From positions 1 through 64,000 of the forward strand of contig NZ_JBDPLZ010000003.1 in assembly GCF_039871655.1 (NCBI RefSeq): a stretch of DNA of 64,000 nucleotides. The letters are read 5' to 3'. Within the stretch, counting starts at the first letter, position 1. Every line of letters starts with the position of its first letter. Position numbers and translations under genes: made by a program. Under the pieces are notes generated by a model, which was not told the origin of the DNA, ran no database searches, and worked only from the letters and a program-made list of their open reading frames with translations. Origin of the DNA: Actinocorallia sp039871655 (GTDB lineage: Bacteria > Actinomycetota > Actinomycetes > Streptosporangiales > Streptosporangiaceae). Shown one piece after another: positions 8,113 through 16,184 of this stretch.

Positions 8113-8730
8113 ATGGGTCGCATCGCGGGCGTCACCGCCGCCGAAACCCGGGAACGGCTGCTGCGCGCGGCCGCCGACGTCTTCGCCGAGAAGGGGTACG
8201 ACGGCACGCGCGTCGCGGACATCGCCGCGGCCGCCGGGGTGAGCAACGGCACGCTGTACGCGCACTTCGGCTCCAAGGCCGAACTGCTGGTGGCGGCGCT
8301 GCGCGTCCACGGGCGGCGGAGGCTGGCCGACCTGATCGCCGCCGATCCCGACCAGCCGGTCTCCGAGCTGCTGCTGGCCATCGGCCAGTGGCTCCCGCGC
8401 CGCCGCGGGGCCAGCGGCGACCTCATCGTCGAGGCGCTGGTCACCGCCCGCCGCGACGAGGGCGTCGCCCGGCCGACACGCGACTACATCGGCGAACGCG
8501 CCGACTGGATCTGCGAGCTGGCGCGCACCGCGCAGGCGGGCGGGGAGATGGACCCCGCGCTGTCGCCGAACGCGCTCGCCCACTTCTGCCTCCTTCTCGC
8601 CATGGGAAGCGCGCTCGTCACACCGGACCTGCACGAGGTCGGCCCCGAGGAATGGGCCGACCTGCTGGCCCGCGTCGTGGCGGCCTTCGCCCCCACCCCC
8701 TCCCCGGCACGAACAGGAGAAACACAGTGA
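8113..8730 (+). CDS. TetR-family transcriptional regulator
   Basis: A 205-residue TetR regulator with an N-terminal HTH (about residues 9-55, ending GTLYAHFGSKAELL) and a C-terminal ligand domain. In-frame starts at 8023 and 8089 exist, but the extra N-terminal residues are unlike the family, and a palindrome covers 8087-8102. ATG 8113 is therefore preferred. Its TGA overlaps the GTG of the ferredoxin gene (GTGA), and the P450 follows, so the three genes form one operon. It probably controls that P450 module in response to the P450 substrate; this is inferred from gene order. Confidence 0.85.
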   Translation: MGRIAGVTAAETRERLLRAAADVFAEKGYDGTRVADIAAAAGVSNGTLYAHFGSKAELLVAALRVHGRRRLADLIAADPDQPVSELLLAIGQWLPRRRGASGDLIVEALVTARRDEGVARPTRDYIGERADWICELARTAQAGGEMDPALSPNALAHFCLLLAMGSALVTPDLHEVGPEEWADLLARVVAAFAPTPSPARTGETQ

Positions 8731-8927
8731 AAGTCCAGATCGACTCCGGGCGGTGCCACGGGCACGGCCGCTGTTATGACCTCGCCCCCGACCTGTTCGG
8801 TGAGGACGAGGAAGGCTACGGGCAGGTCCTCGGTGACGGAGACGTGCCGGCGGACAAGCAGCACGAGGCGCGCCTGGCCGCGTCCAACTGCCCCGAGCGC
8901 GCGGTCACCGTTCTCGAGGGGGTGTGA
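8727..8927 (+). CDS. 3Fe-4S ferredoxin (P450 redox partner)
   Basis: A 66-residue one-cluster ferredoxin of the SuaB/SoyB type. Cluster ligands are C10, C16 and C55. H13 (CxxHxxC) replaces the fourth cysteine, as in 3Fe-4S ferredoxins that serve P450s. The GTG start overlaps the upstream TetR stop, and one base separates its stop from the P450 start. It should pass single electrons from a ferredoxin reductase, not present in the window, to the adjacent P450. Confidence 0.93.
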   Translation: MKVQIDSGRCHGHGRCYDLAPDLFGEDEEGYGQVLGDGDVPADKQHEARLAASNCPERAVTVLEGV

Positions 8928-8928
8928 C

Positions 8929-10200
8929 ATGACCGTCGACGAACGCTTCACCGAGGGCTTCTGGGACAAGCGCGACGACCGTTCTACCGGCGCGCGCAAC
9001 GAGATCGTCACCGGCCCGGTCTCGGACTGGACGAGCGACTTCTCCCACCTCGACCCCGAATGGGCCGCCGACCCCTACCCGGTCCAGGACGACCTGCGGC
9101 GGCGCTGCCCGATCGCGCACACCGGGCGGTTCGGCGGCGGCTGGCTGCCGACGCGTTACGAGGACGTCGCGGCGGTCGCCTACGACACCGAACACTTCAG
9201 CTCGCGGACGGTCGTCATGGGCAACTTCCGGCCGCCGCGAGAAGTGGCCCCGGTGGGTGTCACGCCGCCGATCTCCTCGGACCCGCCGTTCCACCACAGC
9301 GCGCGCAAGCTGCTGCTCCCGGCCTTCACCAAGACCGCGGTCTCGCGGCTGGAGTCGGCGACCAGGGCGTTCTGCCACTCGCTCATCGACGCGTTCGAGG
9401 GGCGTGACGTCGTCGACGCCGCCCAGGAGTACGCGCAGCACATCCCGATGCGGGTCATCGCCGACATGCTCGGGTTCCCCCAGGAGGACGGCCCCAGGTT
9501 CCGTGAGTTCGTGGAGACCGCGCTCGAAGGCGTCAACCTGCCGCCCGAGGAGCGCATGGCGCGGGTGTCGGAGCTGTTCGACTACCTGCTCGAGCAGGTT
9601 CACGACCACCTCGACGATCCGCGGGACGACCTGACGACCTACCTCCTCAACGTCGAACTCGGCGGGCACAAGCTCGCACCGTCCCATGTCTCGGGCACGA
9701 TGGCGCTGCTGCTCATCGCCGGGATCGACACGACGTGGAGCGCGATCGGCGCGTCGTTGTGGCATATGGCCGGGAACCCCGCCGACCGCGAGCGCCTCGT
9801 CGCCGAGCCCGCCCTGCTGCCGACAGCGATGGAGGAGTTCCTGCGGGCCTACGCGCCGGTCACGATGGCGCGCCTGGTCAAGGAGGACATGCACTGGCGG
9901 GGCGTCGACATGAAGGCCGAGGACTGGGTCCTGCTGTCCTTCCCGGCCGCCAACCGCGACCCGGAGCAGTTCGACCGTGCGGACGAGGTCGTCATCGACC
10001 GGGAGGTCAACCGGCACGCCGCGTTCGGGCTCGGAATCCACCGCTGCGTCGGCTCGCACCTGGCGCGCATGGAGCTCCGGGTGGCCCTGGAGGTCTGGCT
10101 CGAGCGCGTCCCGGAGTTCTCCCTGGCGGACCCGTCGGCGGTGGCCTGGTCGGCCGGCCAGGTCCGCGGGCCCCGTGCCCTTCCGGTCCGCATCGGCTGA
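8929..10200 (+). CDS. Cytochrome P450
   Basis: A 423-residue soluble class I bacterial P450 that hydroxylates an unknown substrate. The I-helix oxygen-activating motif AGIDTT, the ExxR pair in EEFLRAY and the haem-binding loop FGLGIHRCVG, with the proximal cysteine at about C373, are all present. The ATG at 8929 follows the ferredoxin stop after one base. Longer in-frame translation upstream runs through the ferredoxin gene and is rejected. A strong hairpin (10220-10260) ends the operon. The subfamily and substrate cannot be settled from sequence reading alone. Confidence 0.94.
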   Translation: MTVDERFTEGFWDKRDDRSTGARNEIVTGPVSDWTSDFSHLDPEWAADPYPVQDDLRRRCPIAHTGRFGGGWLPTRYEDVAAVAYDTEHFSSRTVVMGNFRPPREVAPVGVTPPISSDPPFHHSARKLLLPAFTKTAVSRLESATRAFCHSLIDAFEGRDVVDAAQEYAQHIPMRVIADMLGFPQEDGPRFREFVETALEGVNLPPEERMARVSELFDYLLEQVHDHLDDPRDDLTTYLLNVELGGHKLAPSHVSGTMALLLIAGIDTTWSAIGASLWHMAGNPADRERLVAEPALLPTAMEEFLRAYAPVTMARLVKEDMHWRGVDMKAEDWVLLSFPAANRDPEQFDRADEVVIDREVNRHAAFGLGIHRCVGSHLARMELRVALEVWLERVPEFSLADPSAVAWSAGQVRGPRALPVRIG

Positions 10201-10219
10201 CCGTCGGCGTCAGGGTTTT

Positions 10220-10260
10220 CGCATCGTCGGCGCTCGCCGTCAGCGGGCGCCGACGATGCG
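10220..10260. terminator. Hairpin terminator between convergent P450 and TetR genes
   Basis: A perfect 14-base-pair stem (10220-10233 with 10247-10260) has a 13-base loop. The right arm is also the coding sequence for the last residues of the minus-strand TetR gene. There is no long U-run, as is common in GC-rich actinomycetes. It should stop transcription arriving from both sides. Confidence 0.65.
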
Positions 10261-10836
10261 GAGGGCTATCTGGACGTAGCGTTCGGCGACGTCCTCGGGG
10301 CTCCAGTCGCCGTCGTCGCTGTACCACCGGGCGATGTCGATGCCCAGGGAGAGCAGGGCGACGGCCGCGGCGCGGGGGTCGGGTGCGTCGAAGGCGCCGG
10401 CGGCCACGCCCCTGTCCACCAGGTCGCGGATCTCCTGGCTGATGAGGTGGCGGATCTCGCGGATCTCGGTGAGGTGCTCGGGGCTGAGCGCGGCCAGTTC
10501 GTAGTTGACGATCCGGGCGCCGGTGTGGCCGCGGGCGTGGTGGACGGCGAAGTCGTGGATCACCCGGCGCAGCGACCCGGTGGGGTCGTCGGCGGAGGCG
10601 ATCGCCTCCCGCACCATGCGCAGGGTCTTCTCGTGCCCCGTCCGGGAGATCAGGTAGAGCAGTTCTTCCTTGGACTTGTGGTGCACGTAGAGCGCGGCCG
10701 AGCTCATTCCGGCGGCGGTGGCGATGTCACGGGTCGTGGTGCCGTGGAAGCCCTTCTCCGCGAACGCGCTGATGGCGGCCTCCATCAGCCGGGCGCGGGT
10801 GGCGTCGGCGCGGGGGAGGCCGGGCGGGTCGGTCAT
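10240..10836 (-). CDS. TetR-family regulator (KstR2-like context)
   Basis: A 198-residue TetR repressor. The HTH covers about residues 14-60 and ends AALYVHHKSKEELL, and the rest is an acyl-CoA-type helical ligand domain. The ATG at 10836 is preferred to the in-frame start 42 bases upstream because the shorter form has normal family length. It is divergent from the acyl-CoA catabolic operon beginning at 11027. The palindrome at 10968-10983 between them fits the published KstR2 consensus (AnCAAGnnCTTGnT) at all but one fixed position. The regulator may sense an acyl-CoA intermediate. Orthology to KstR2 itself is not proven. Confidence 0.85.
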   Translation of the reverse strand: MTDPPGLPRADATRARLMEAAISAFAEKGFHGTTTRDIATAAGMSSAALYVHHKSKEELLYLISRTGHEKTLRMVREAIASADDPTGSLRRVIHDFAVHHARGHTGARIVNYELAALSPEHLTEIREIRHLISQEIRDLVDRGVAAGAFDAPDPRAAAVALLSLGIDIARWYSDDGDWSPEDVAERYVQIALRIVGAR

Positions 10837-10967
10837 CGCGCGTTCATCCTTTCTGACATCGGGATATAGCGATACCACGGAACGGGTGTGTGACGTGGGT
10901 CACGCCCGTTCCAGGGTCGGCGTTGTTGACGGCCGTGCCGTGTCTGCTGCACGCTGAGTGCCCGGAT

Positions 10968-10983
10968 CTAAGCAAGCGCTTAG
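10968..10983. promoter_or_regulatory. KstR2-like palindromic operator
   Basis: CTAAGCaagcGCTTAG has perfect six-base arms. The inner AGCAAGCGCTTAGT matches the KstR2-type consensus with one mismatch (CTTA for CTTG). It lies between the divergent TetR gene and the SDR/MaoC/acyl-CoA-dehydrogenase operon, 44 bases before the start at 11027. Confidence 0.65.
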
Positions 10984-11026
10984 TAACCTCTCTGGGGGCG
11001 CCCATGCGACGAACGGAAGAGCACCC

Positions 11027-11782
11027 ATGTCCATGAGATTCGCGGGACGTACGGCGATCGTCACCGGCGCGAGCCGGGGCATCGGCCTGGCCATCGCCGA
11101 ACGGCTGGTGGCCGAGGGCGCCAAGGTCGTCGTCACCGCAAGGAAGAAGGAGACGCTGGACGAGGCCGTCGCCCGGCTGGGCGGCCCCGAGCACGCGCTC
11201 GCCGTCGCCGGCCACGCCGACGACGCCGAGCACCAGGCCGATGCGGTCGAGCGCGCGATCAAGGCTTTCGGCAGTGCCGACTTCCTGGTCAACAACACCG
11301 GCATCAACCCCGCCTACGGGCCGATGGTCGAGATGGACCTGGACGCGGCGCGCAAGACCTTCGAGGTGAACTGCCTCGCCACCCTGTCGTGGGTGCAGCA
11401 GATCCACCGGGCCTGGATGAAGGAGCACGGCGGCGCGATCGTCAACGTCTCCTCGGTCGCCGGGGTCCGGCCCTCGCCCGGCATCGGCTTCTACGGCGCC
11501 ACCAAGGCGATGCTCACCCACATCACCCAGGAACTGGCCGTCGAGCTCGGCCCGGGCATCCGGGTCAACGCCGTCGCCCCGGCCGTCGTGAAGACGAGGT
11601 TCGCCACCGCCCTCTACGAGGGCAGGGAGGAGCAGGTCGCCGCGGCGTACCCGCTCAAGCGGCTCGGCGTCCCCGAGGACATCAGCGGCGTCGTCGCCTT
11701 CCTGCTCTCACAGGACGCGGCCTGGCTCACCGGCCAGCTGGTGGTCGTCGACGGCGGCGTGACCCTGACCGGGGGCTCCTGA
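11027..11782 (+). CDS. Short-chain dehydrogenase/reductase
   Basis: A 251-residue classical SDR. The cofactor motif TGASRGIG is at residues 13-20, NNTG at 89-92, the catalytic serines at 142-143 and the YGATK pair Y156/K160. An acidic residue after beta-2 is absent (VTARKKE), which favours NADP(H). The ATG at 11027 follows a GGAAGAG site. A second ATG six bases later is possible. It is the first gene of the operon controlled by the 10968-10983 palindrome and probably oxidises or reduces a hydroxyacyl-CoA or steroid-ring hydroxyl. Confidence 0.9.
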   Translation: MSMRFAGRTAIVTGASRGIGLAIAERLVAEGAKVVVTARKKETLDEAVARLGGPEHALAVAGHADDAEHQADAVERAIKAFGSADFLVNNTGINPAYGPMVEMDLDAARKTFEVNCLATLSWVQQIHRAWMKEHGGAIVNVSSVAGVRPSPGIGFYGATKAMLTHITQELAVELGPGIRVNAVAPAVVKTRFATALYEGREEQVAAAYPLKRLGVPEDISGVVAFLLSQDAAWLTGQLVVVDGGVTLTGGS

Positions 11783-11834
11783 GAACCCGAAGCCACCCCA
11801 CCAGCACAGAACCATCGAGCGAGGAGGAACCCCC

Positions 11835-12590
11835 ATGACCACCACCCGCACCGCCGTCGTCACCGGCGCGGCCCGCGGCATCGGCGCCGGTGTCGCGAAG
11901 CGGCTCGCCGAGGACGGCTTCGCCGTCGCCGTCATCGACCTGGACGAGGCGGCGTGCAAGCCGGTCGTCGAGCAGATCGAGGCGGCGGGCGGAAAGGCGC
12001 TGGCCGTCGGCCTGGACGTCTCCGACGAGCAGGCCGTGCAGGCCGGCGTGGCGCGGATCGCCGAGGGACTCGGCGCGCCGGCCGTGCTGGTCAACAACGC
12101 CGGAGTCATCAGGGACAACCTGCTGTTCAAGATGAGCGCCGCCGACTGGGACACCGTGATGGCGGTGCACCTGCGCGGCTCGTTCCTGATGACGCGGGCC
12201 GTCCAGGGATACATGACCGAGGCCGGGTGGGGCCGGATCGTCAACCTGTCGAGCACGTCCGCGCTGGGCAACCGAGGCCAGGCCAACTACGCCGCGGCCA
12301 AGGCCGGGATCCAGGGCTTCACCAAGACCCTCGCCCTGGAGCTCGGGAGGTTCGGCGTCACGGCCAACGCGATCGCCCCGGGTTTCATCGAGACCGAGAT
12401 GACGGCCGAGACCGCACGGCGGATCGGCATGGACTTCGAGGACTTCAAGCGGGCCGCGGCGAGCCAGATCCCGGTGGCCCGCACCGGAAAGCCCGAGGAC
12501 ATCGCGCACGCGGTCTCGTTCTTCGCCGGCGAGGGGGCCGGATTCGTCTCCGGCCAGGTCCTGTACGTCGCCGGCGGGCCGAAGGCCTGA
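11835..12590 (+). CDS. Short-chain dehydrogenase, FabG-like 3-hydroxyacyl dehydrogenase
   Basis: A 251-residue FabG-type SDR. TGAARGIG lies at residues 10-17, NNAG at 87-90, catalytic S140, Y152 and K156. The loop VIRDNLLFKM after NNAG is typical of FabG enzymes that act on beta-ketoacyl thioesters. D35 in IDLD suggests NAD(H) use. The ATG at 11835 follows GAGGAGG. It sits 52 bases after the first SDR and 17 before the MaoC hydratase. This fits a beta-oxidation order of dehydrogenation, hydration and hydroxyacyl oxidation. Confidence 0.92.
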   Translation: MTTTRTAVVTGAARGIGAGVAKRLAEDGFAVAVIDLDEAACKPVVEQIEAAGGKALAVGLDVSDEQAVQAGVARIAEGLGAPAVLVNNAGVIRDNLLFKMSAADWDTVMAVHLRGSFLMTRAVQGYMTEAGWGRIVNLSSTSALGNRGQANYAAAKAGIQGFTKTLALELGRFGVTANAIAPGFIETEMTAETARRIGMDFEDFKRAAASQIPVARTGKPEDIAHAVSFFAGEGAGFVSGQVLYVAGGPKA

Positions 12591-12607
12591 GCGGGGGAGG
12601 AGAGCAG

Positions 12608-13060
12608 ATGAAGATCTTCAACGGCATCGAAGAGCTGGAGCAGGCCGTCGGCACCCACCTGGGGTACTCCGACTGGCACACCGTCACCCAAGAGCAGATC
12701 GACACCTTCGCCGAGGCGACGGGCGACCACCAGTGGATCCACGTCGAACCGGAGAAGGCGGCGCAGGGTCCGTTCGGCGGCACCATCGCGCACGGTTACC
12801 TGACGCTGTCACTCGTGCCGATGCTGGTTTGGCAGGTGTACAAGGTCGAGGGGGTGAGCATGGGCATCAACTACGGCGCCAACAAGCTCCGCTTCCCCTC
12901 GCCCGTACCCGTCGGCTCCAGGGTGCGCGCCGGAGTGGAACTGCTGTCGGTGACGCCCGGTGGCGGCGGCTACCAGGTGACGTCGAAGGTGACCATCGAA
13001 CGCGAGGGCGGCGGCAAGCCGGCCTGCGTCGTCGAGACCGTCAGCATCGTGGTGCCCTAG
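12608..13060 (+). CDS. MaoC-like (R)-enoyl-CoA hydratase
   Basis: A 150-residue single hot-dog MaoC protein close in type to mycobacterial HtdZ (Rv0130)/NodN-like hydratases. The conserved segment FAEATGDHQWIHVE carries the catalytic Asp/His pair near residues 40-45, followed by FGGTIAHGYLTLSLVP. It hydrates trans-2-enoyl-CoA to the (R)-3-hydroxyacyl-CoA. The ATG at 12608 has a GGGGAGGAGAG site. It lies between the FabG-like SDR and the acyl-CoA dehydrogenases in one operon. Confidence 0.92.
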   Translation: MKIFNGIEELEQAVGTHLGYSDWHTVTQEQIDTFAEATGDHQWIHVEPEKAAQGPFGGTIAHGYLTLSLVPMLVWQVYKVEGVSMGINYGANKLRFPSPVPVGSRVRAGVELLSVTPGGGGYQVTSKVTIEREGGGKPACVVETVSIVVP

Positions 13061-13075
13061 CGAGAGAGGACGACA

Positions 13076-14269
13076 ATGTCCGACGAGATCATCCTGCGTG
13101 AGGGGCTGCGGCGGCGGATCGCCGACTTCCTCGCCGCCCACGACCCGGCCGCGACCGAGCGGCCGGCCTTCCTGCGGGCCCGGTACGACGCCGGCCTGGC
13201 ATGGGTCTTCTTCCCCGAAGGCCACGGCGGCCTGGGCCTGCCCCGGGATCTGCAGCCCGAGGTGGACCGGCTCTTCCATGAGGCGGGCGCGCCCGGCAAC
13301 AGCCCCGAGAAGAACGGCATCGGGCTGGGCATGGCCGCGCCGACGATCCTGGCGTACGGCACCGAAGAGCAGAAGAAGCGCTTCCTCAAGCCGCTGTGGA
13401 CCGGCGAGGAGATCTGGTGCCAGCTCTTCAGCGAGCCCGGCGCCGGCTCCGACCTGGCGGCCATCGCCACCCGCGCGGTCAAGGACGGCGACACGTGGGT
13501 GGTCAACGGCCAGAAGGTGTGGACCTCCGGTGCGCACAACGCCCGGTTCGCGATCCTGGTGGCCCGGACCGAGCCGGACCTTCCCAAGCACAAGGGCCTC
13601 ACCTACTTCCTGTGCGACATGACCGACCCGGGGGTCGAGATCCGCCCGCTGCGGCAGATCACCGGCGAGGCCGAGTTCAACGAGGTCTTCCTCACCGACG
13701 TGCGGATCCCCGACGAGCACCGGCTCGGGGCCGAGGGCGAGGGCTGGAGGGTCGCCAACGCCACCCTCAACAACGAGCGGGTGGCCATCGGCGGCCACGC
13801 CGTGCCCCGCGAGGGCGGCATGGTGGGCGTCGTCTCCCGCGCCTGGCGCGAGCGTCCCGAACTGCGCACCCCCGAGCTGCACGACCGGCTGATGCGACTG
13901 TGGGTGGACGCCGAGGTGGCCCGGGTCACCGGACAGCGGCTGCGGCAGAAGCTGCTGCTCGGCCAGCCGGGCCCGGAGGGCTCGGCGATGAAGCTGACCT
14001 TCGCCCGGCTCAACCAGCGGCTCTCCGGCCTGGAGTTGGAGCTGCTCGGCGAGGACGGCCTGCGTTACTCCGACTGGACGATGGTCCGGCCCGAGCGGGT
14101 CGAGTTCACCGGGCGGGACGCCGGCTACCGCTATCTGCGCGCCAAGGGCAACTCCATCGAGGGCGGCACCTCGGAGATCCTGCGCAACATCGTCGCCGAG
14201 CGCGTCCTCGGCCTGCCCGCCGAGCCCCGCGTCGACAAGGACATCCCTTGGAAGGAGCTCCAGAAGTGA
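13076..14269 (+). CDS. Acyl-CoA dehydrogenase, FAD-binding partner of a predicted heteromer
   Basis: A 397-residue acyl-CoA dehydrogenase. The FAD-contact segment FSEPGAGSDLA is near residue 118, KVWTSGA near 149 and the C-terminal GGTSEILRN near 363. The type resembles the mycobacterial FadE17/26/30 group, members of which act on steroid side-chain or ring acyl-CoAs. The ATG at 13076 follows GAGAGAGG. Its TGA overlaps the GTG of the next, shorter acyl-CoA dehydrogenase gene. Such adjacent pairs often encode alpha2beta2 enzymes, as shown for FadE26-FadE27 (ChsE1-ChsE2). Confidence 0.92.
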   Translation: MSDEIILREGLRRRIADFLAAHDPAATERPAFLRARYDAGLAWVFFPEGHGGLGLPRDLQPEVDRLFHEAGAPGNSPEKNGIGLGMAAPTILAYGTEEQKKRFLKPLWTGEEIWCQLFSEPGAGSDLAAIATRAVKDGDTWVVNGQKVWTSGAHNARFAILVARTEPDLPKHKGLTYFLCDMTDPGVEIRPLRQITGEAEFNEVFLTDVRIPDEHRLGAEGEGWRVANATLNNERVAIGGHAVPREGGMVGVVSRAWRERPELRTPELHDRLMRLWVDAEVARVTGQRLRQKLLLGQPGPEGSAMKLTFARLNQRLSGLELELLGEDGLRYSDWTMVRPERVEFTGRDAGYRYLRAKGNSIEGGTSEILRNIVAERVLGLPAEPRVDKDIPWKELQK

Positions 14270-15363
14270 GCGACCTCAACCTGCTCTACACCGAGGTCGA
14301 GGACGACCTGCGCTCCTCCGTGCGCGCCCTGCTCGCCGACCGGTGCGACCCGGCCGCGGTGACGGCCATGTACGACGGCGACCGCTCCCCGGTCGCCGGT
14401 CTCTGGAAGGCGATCGCCGCCGACCTGGGCCTGGCCGGCCTGCTGGTGCCCGAAGAGCACGGCGGCGCGGGCGCCTCGGCCCGGGAGGCCGCCGTGGTCC
14501 TGGAGGAGCTCGGCCGCTCGGTGGCCCCGGTGCCGTTCCTCACCAGCGCCGTGGTGGCGACCACCGTCCTGCTGGACGCGGGCGGTGCCCTGCTGGCCGA
14601 CCTCGCCGCGGGAGAGCGGACCGCGGCCCTGGCCGTCCCCCTGTCGACTGCGCCGGACGCCGCGCCGCCGACGGTCGGGGTCGACGCGGACGGCCGCCTG
14701 ACCGGCACGGTGACCAGCGTGGCCGGGGCCTTGGAGGCCGACGTGCTGCTGGTTCCGGCCGGTACCGGCGAAGGCGTCGCGGTGTACGCCGTGGCCGCCG
14801 CCGAAGCGAGCCTGAGCCCGGTGGTCTCCCTCGACATGACCCGGCAGCTCGCCGACATCCGGCTCGAGGGCGTGACCGGCGACCTGGTCCTGGCGGAGGG
14901 GGAACCCGCCGTCCGGCGGGCGCTCGTGGCCGGGGCCGCGCTGCTCGCCTCCGAGCAGGCGGGCATCGCGCAGTGGTGCCTGCACGCCACCATCGCCTAC
15001 CTCAAGGAGCGCCGCCAGTTCGGACGGGTCGTCGGAGGTTTCCAAGCTCTCAAGCACCGGCTGGCCGACCTCTTCACCGAAGTCGAGTCGGCCGCCGCCA
15101 TAGCCCGTTACGCCGCGGCGGCCCTCGCCGCGGGAGACCCCGACGCGGAGACGGCGGCCGCCGTCGCGCAGGCCTACTGCAGCGACCTCGCGGTGAAGGC
15201 CGCGGAGGAGGCCCTCCAGCTCCACGGCGGCATCGGCATGACCTGGGAGCATCCCGTCCACCTCTACCTCAAGCGCGCCAAGGCCGACCAGATCGCCTTC
15301 GGTACCGCAGGCGCCCACCGGACCAGACTGGCCGGCCTGGTCGACCTTCCTGCCGCGGGGTGA
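14266..15363 (+). CDS. Acyl-CoA dehydrogenase, second (divergent) subunit
   Basis: A 365-residue acyl-CoA-dehydrogenase-fold protein that begins at a GTG overlapping the previous stop (GTGA). The C-terminal domain is recognisable (FGRVVGGFQALKHRLADL, then LQLHGGIGMTWEHP). The usual C-terminal glutamate-containing turn is replaced by AFGTAGAHRTRL, and the FAD-contact EPGxGSD segment is missing. This is expected of the non-catalytic or half-site subunit of heterotetrameric enzymes such as FadE27/FadE29. It should function only with the 13076-14269 partner. Confidence 0.88.
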   Translation: MSDLNLLYTEVEDDLRSSVRALLADRCDPAAVTAMYDGDRSPVAGLWKAIAADLGLAGLLVPEEHGGAGASAREAAVVLEELGRSVAPVPFLTSAVVATTVLLDAGGALLADLAAGERTAALAVPLSTAPDAAPPTVGVDADGRLTGTVTSVAGALEADVLLVPAGTGEGVAVYAVAAAEASLSPVVSLDMTRQLADIRLEGVTGDLVLAEGEPAVRRALVAGAALLASEQAGIAQWCLHATIAYLKERRQFGRVVGGFQALKHRLADLFTEVESAAAIARYAAAALAAGDPDAETAAAVAQAYCSDLAVKAAEEALQLHGGIGMTWEHPVHLYLKRAKADQIAFGTAGAHRTRLAGLVDLPAAG

Positions 15364-15427
15364 GCACGGAGCCCCGCCGCCGGTCCTCCCGGGGCGGCTG
15401 ATCGGCGGTAGGCCGATCATCGAACGC

Positions 15428-15483
15428 GGAGGCCCCCGAGCGCGGGACGGAGTCCGGATCTCCGCCCCGCACCGGGGGTCTCC
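15428..15483. terminator. Hairpin between convergent acyl-CoA dehydrogenase and secreted-protein genes
   Basis: Eleven bases at 15428-15438 pair with 15473-15483 with one G-U position. Further GC-rich pairing (GCGGG with CCCGC) is inside. It lies in the 153-base gap between convergent genes and probably serves as a terminator. There is no U-tract. Confidence 0.45.
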
Positions 15484-15516
15484 GTCATCCGTTGGGGCGG
15501 CCCCGGCCGTTCGCGG

Positions 15517-15915
15517 CTACCAGTGGCCGGTCACGACGTTGGACGTGATCTTGTACCTCTTCCCGTCGGGCTTCTGGTAGACCGCCTTCACGTAGATCTC
15601 GTCTCGGCCCTCGAAGTCCTCGTTCAGGATGGACTTCCGAATTCGTACGTAATAGAGGGTGGGACTGAAGAGGCTGTGCCTGAAGTCGTTGTACCACTGG
15701 TCCGAACCCCAGATCTCCAGGGACAGGAATCTGTCCGCCTCGGAGAACGGGGTGCACAGGGCCCGTATGATCGCCTCGTCGGGGGCGGGGCTGTTGTCGA
15801 TGGAGAGTCTGCACTGGCCGGGCGCCGCGGAGGCCGGAGCCGCCATGGTGTGGAGTCCCGCCGTGGTCAGGGCGAGGCCGACGCCCACCGCCCACCGTTT
15901 TGCTGACTTCATCAT
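15517..15915 (-). CDS. Small secreted protein of unknown function
   Basis: A 132-residue protein with a Sec signal peptide (MKSAKRW positive start, hydrophobic core, ASAAPG cleavage near residue 33). The mature part has about 100 residues with two cysteines, which could form one disulfide, and many aromatic and charged residues. No family is recognised. The ATG at 15915 has an AGGAA site. The long upstream in-frame extension to 16128 lacks coding character and is rejected. It stands alone between the catabolic operon and the carotenoid cluster, and its job is unknown. Confidence 0.7.
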   Translation of the reverse strand: MMKSAKRWAVGVGLALTTAGLHTMAAPASAAPGQCRLSIDNSPAPDEAIIRALCTPFSEADRFLSLEIWGSDQWYNDFRHSLFSPTLYYVRIRKSILNEDFEGRDEIYVKAVYQKPDGKRYKITSNVVTGHW

Positions 15916-16184
15916 GGTTCCTGCTTTCCGTAGACGTGAGTCGTCGCGCGGGTTTCGTCGCGGTCCCCGACGTCCTCGGTCCCGGGAGATGGAAGACCGG
16001 CGCCTCGTGGACGTCCGGGAAGAAGCGCAGGAAGCGCCTGTCTCTTTCCAAGAGAACACGCTGTCCGTCGCCTGATGTTCCCCGGCGGCAGGCCGAACGG
16101 CAGCCGGCTTCTTTTCCGTCTCGTGCATGTGATCGGGTCGGCGGCCGCGGAGTTCTTTAACGTGCGGGACATACGGTCCTTGAC

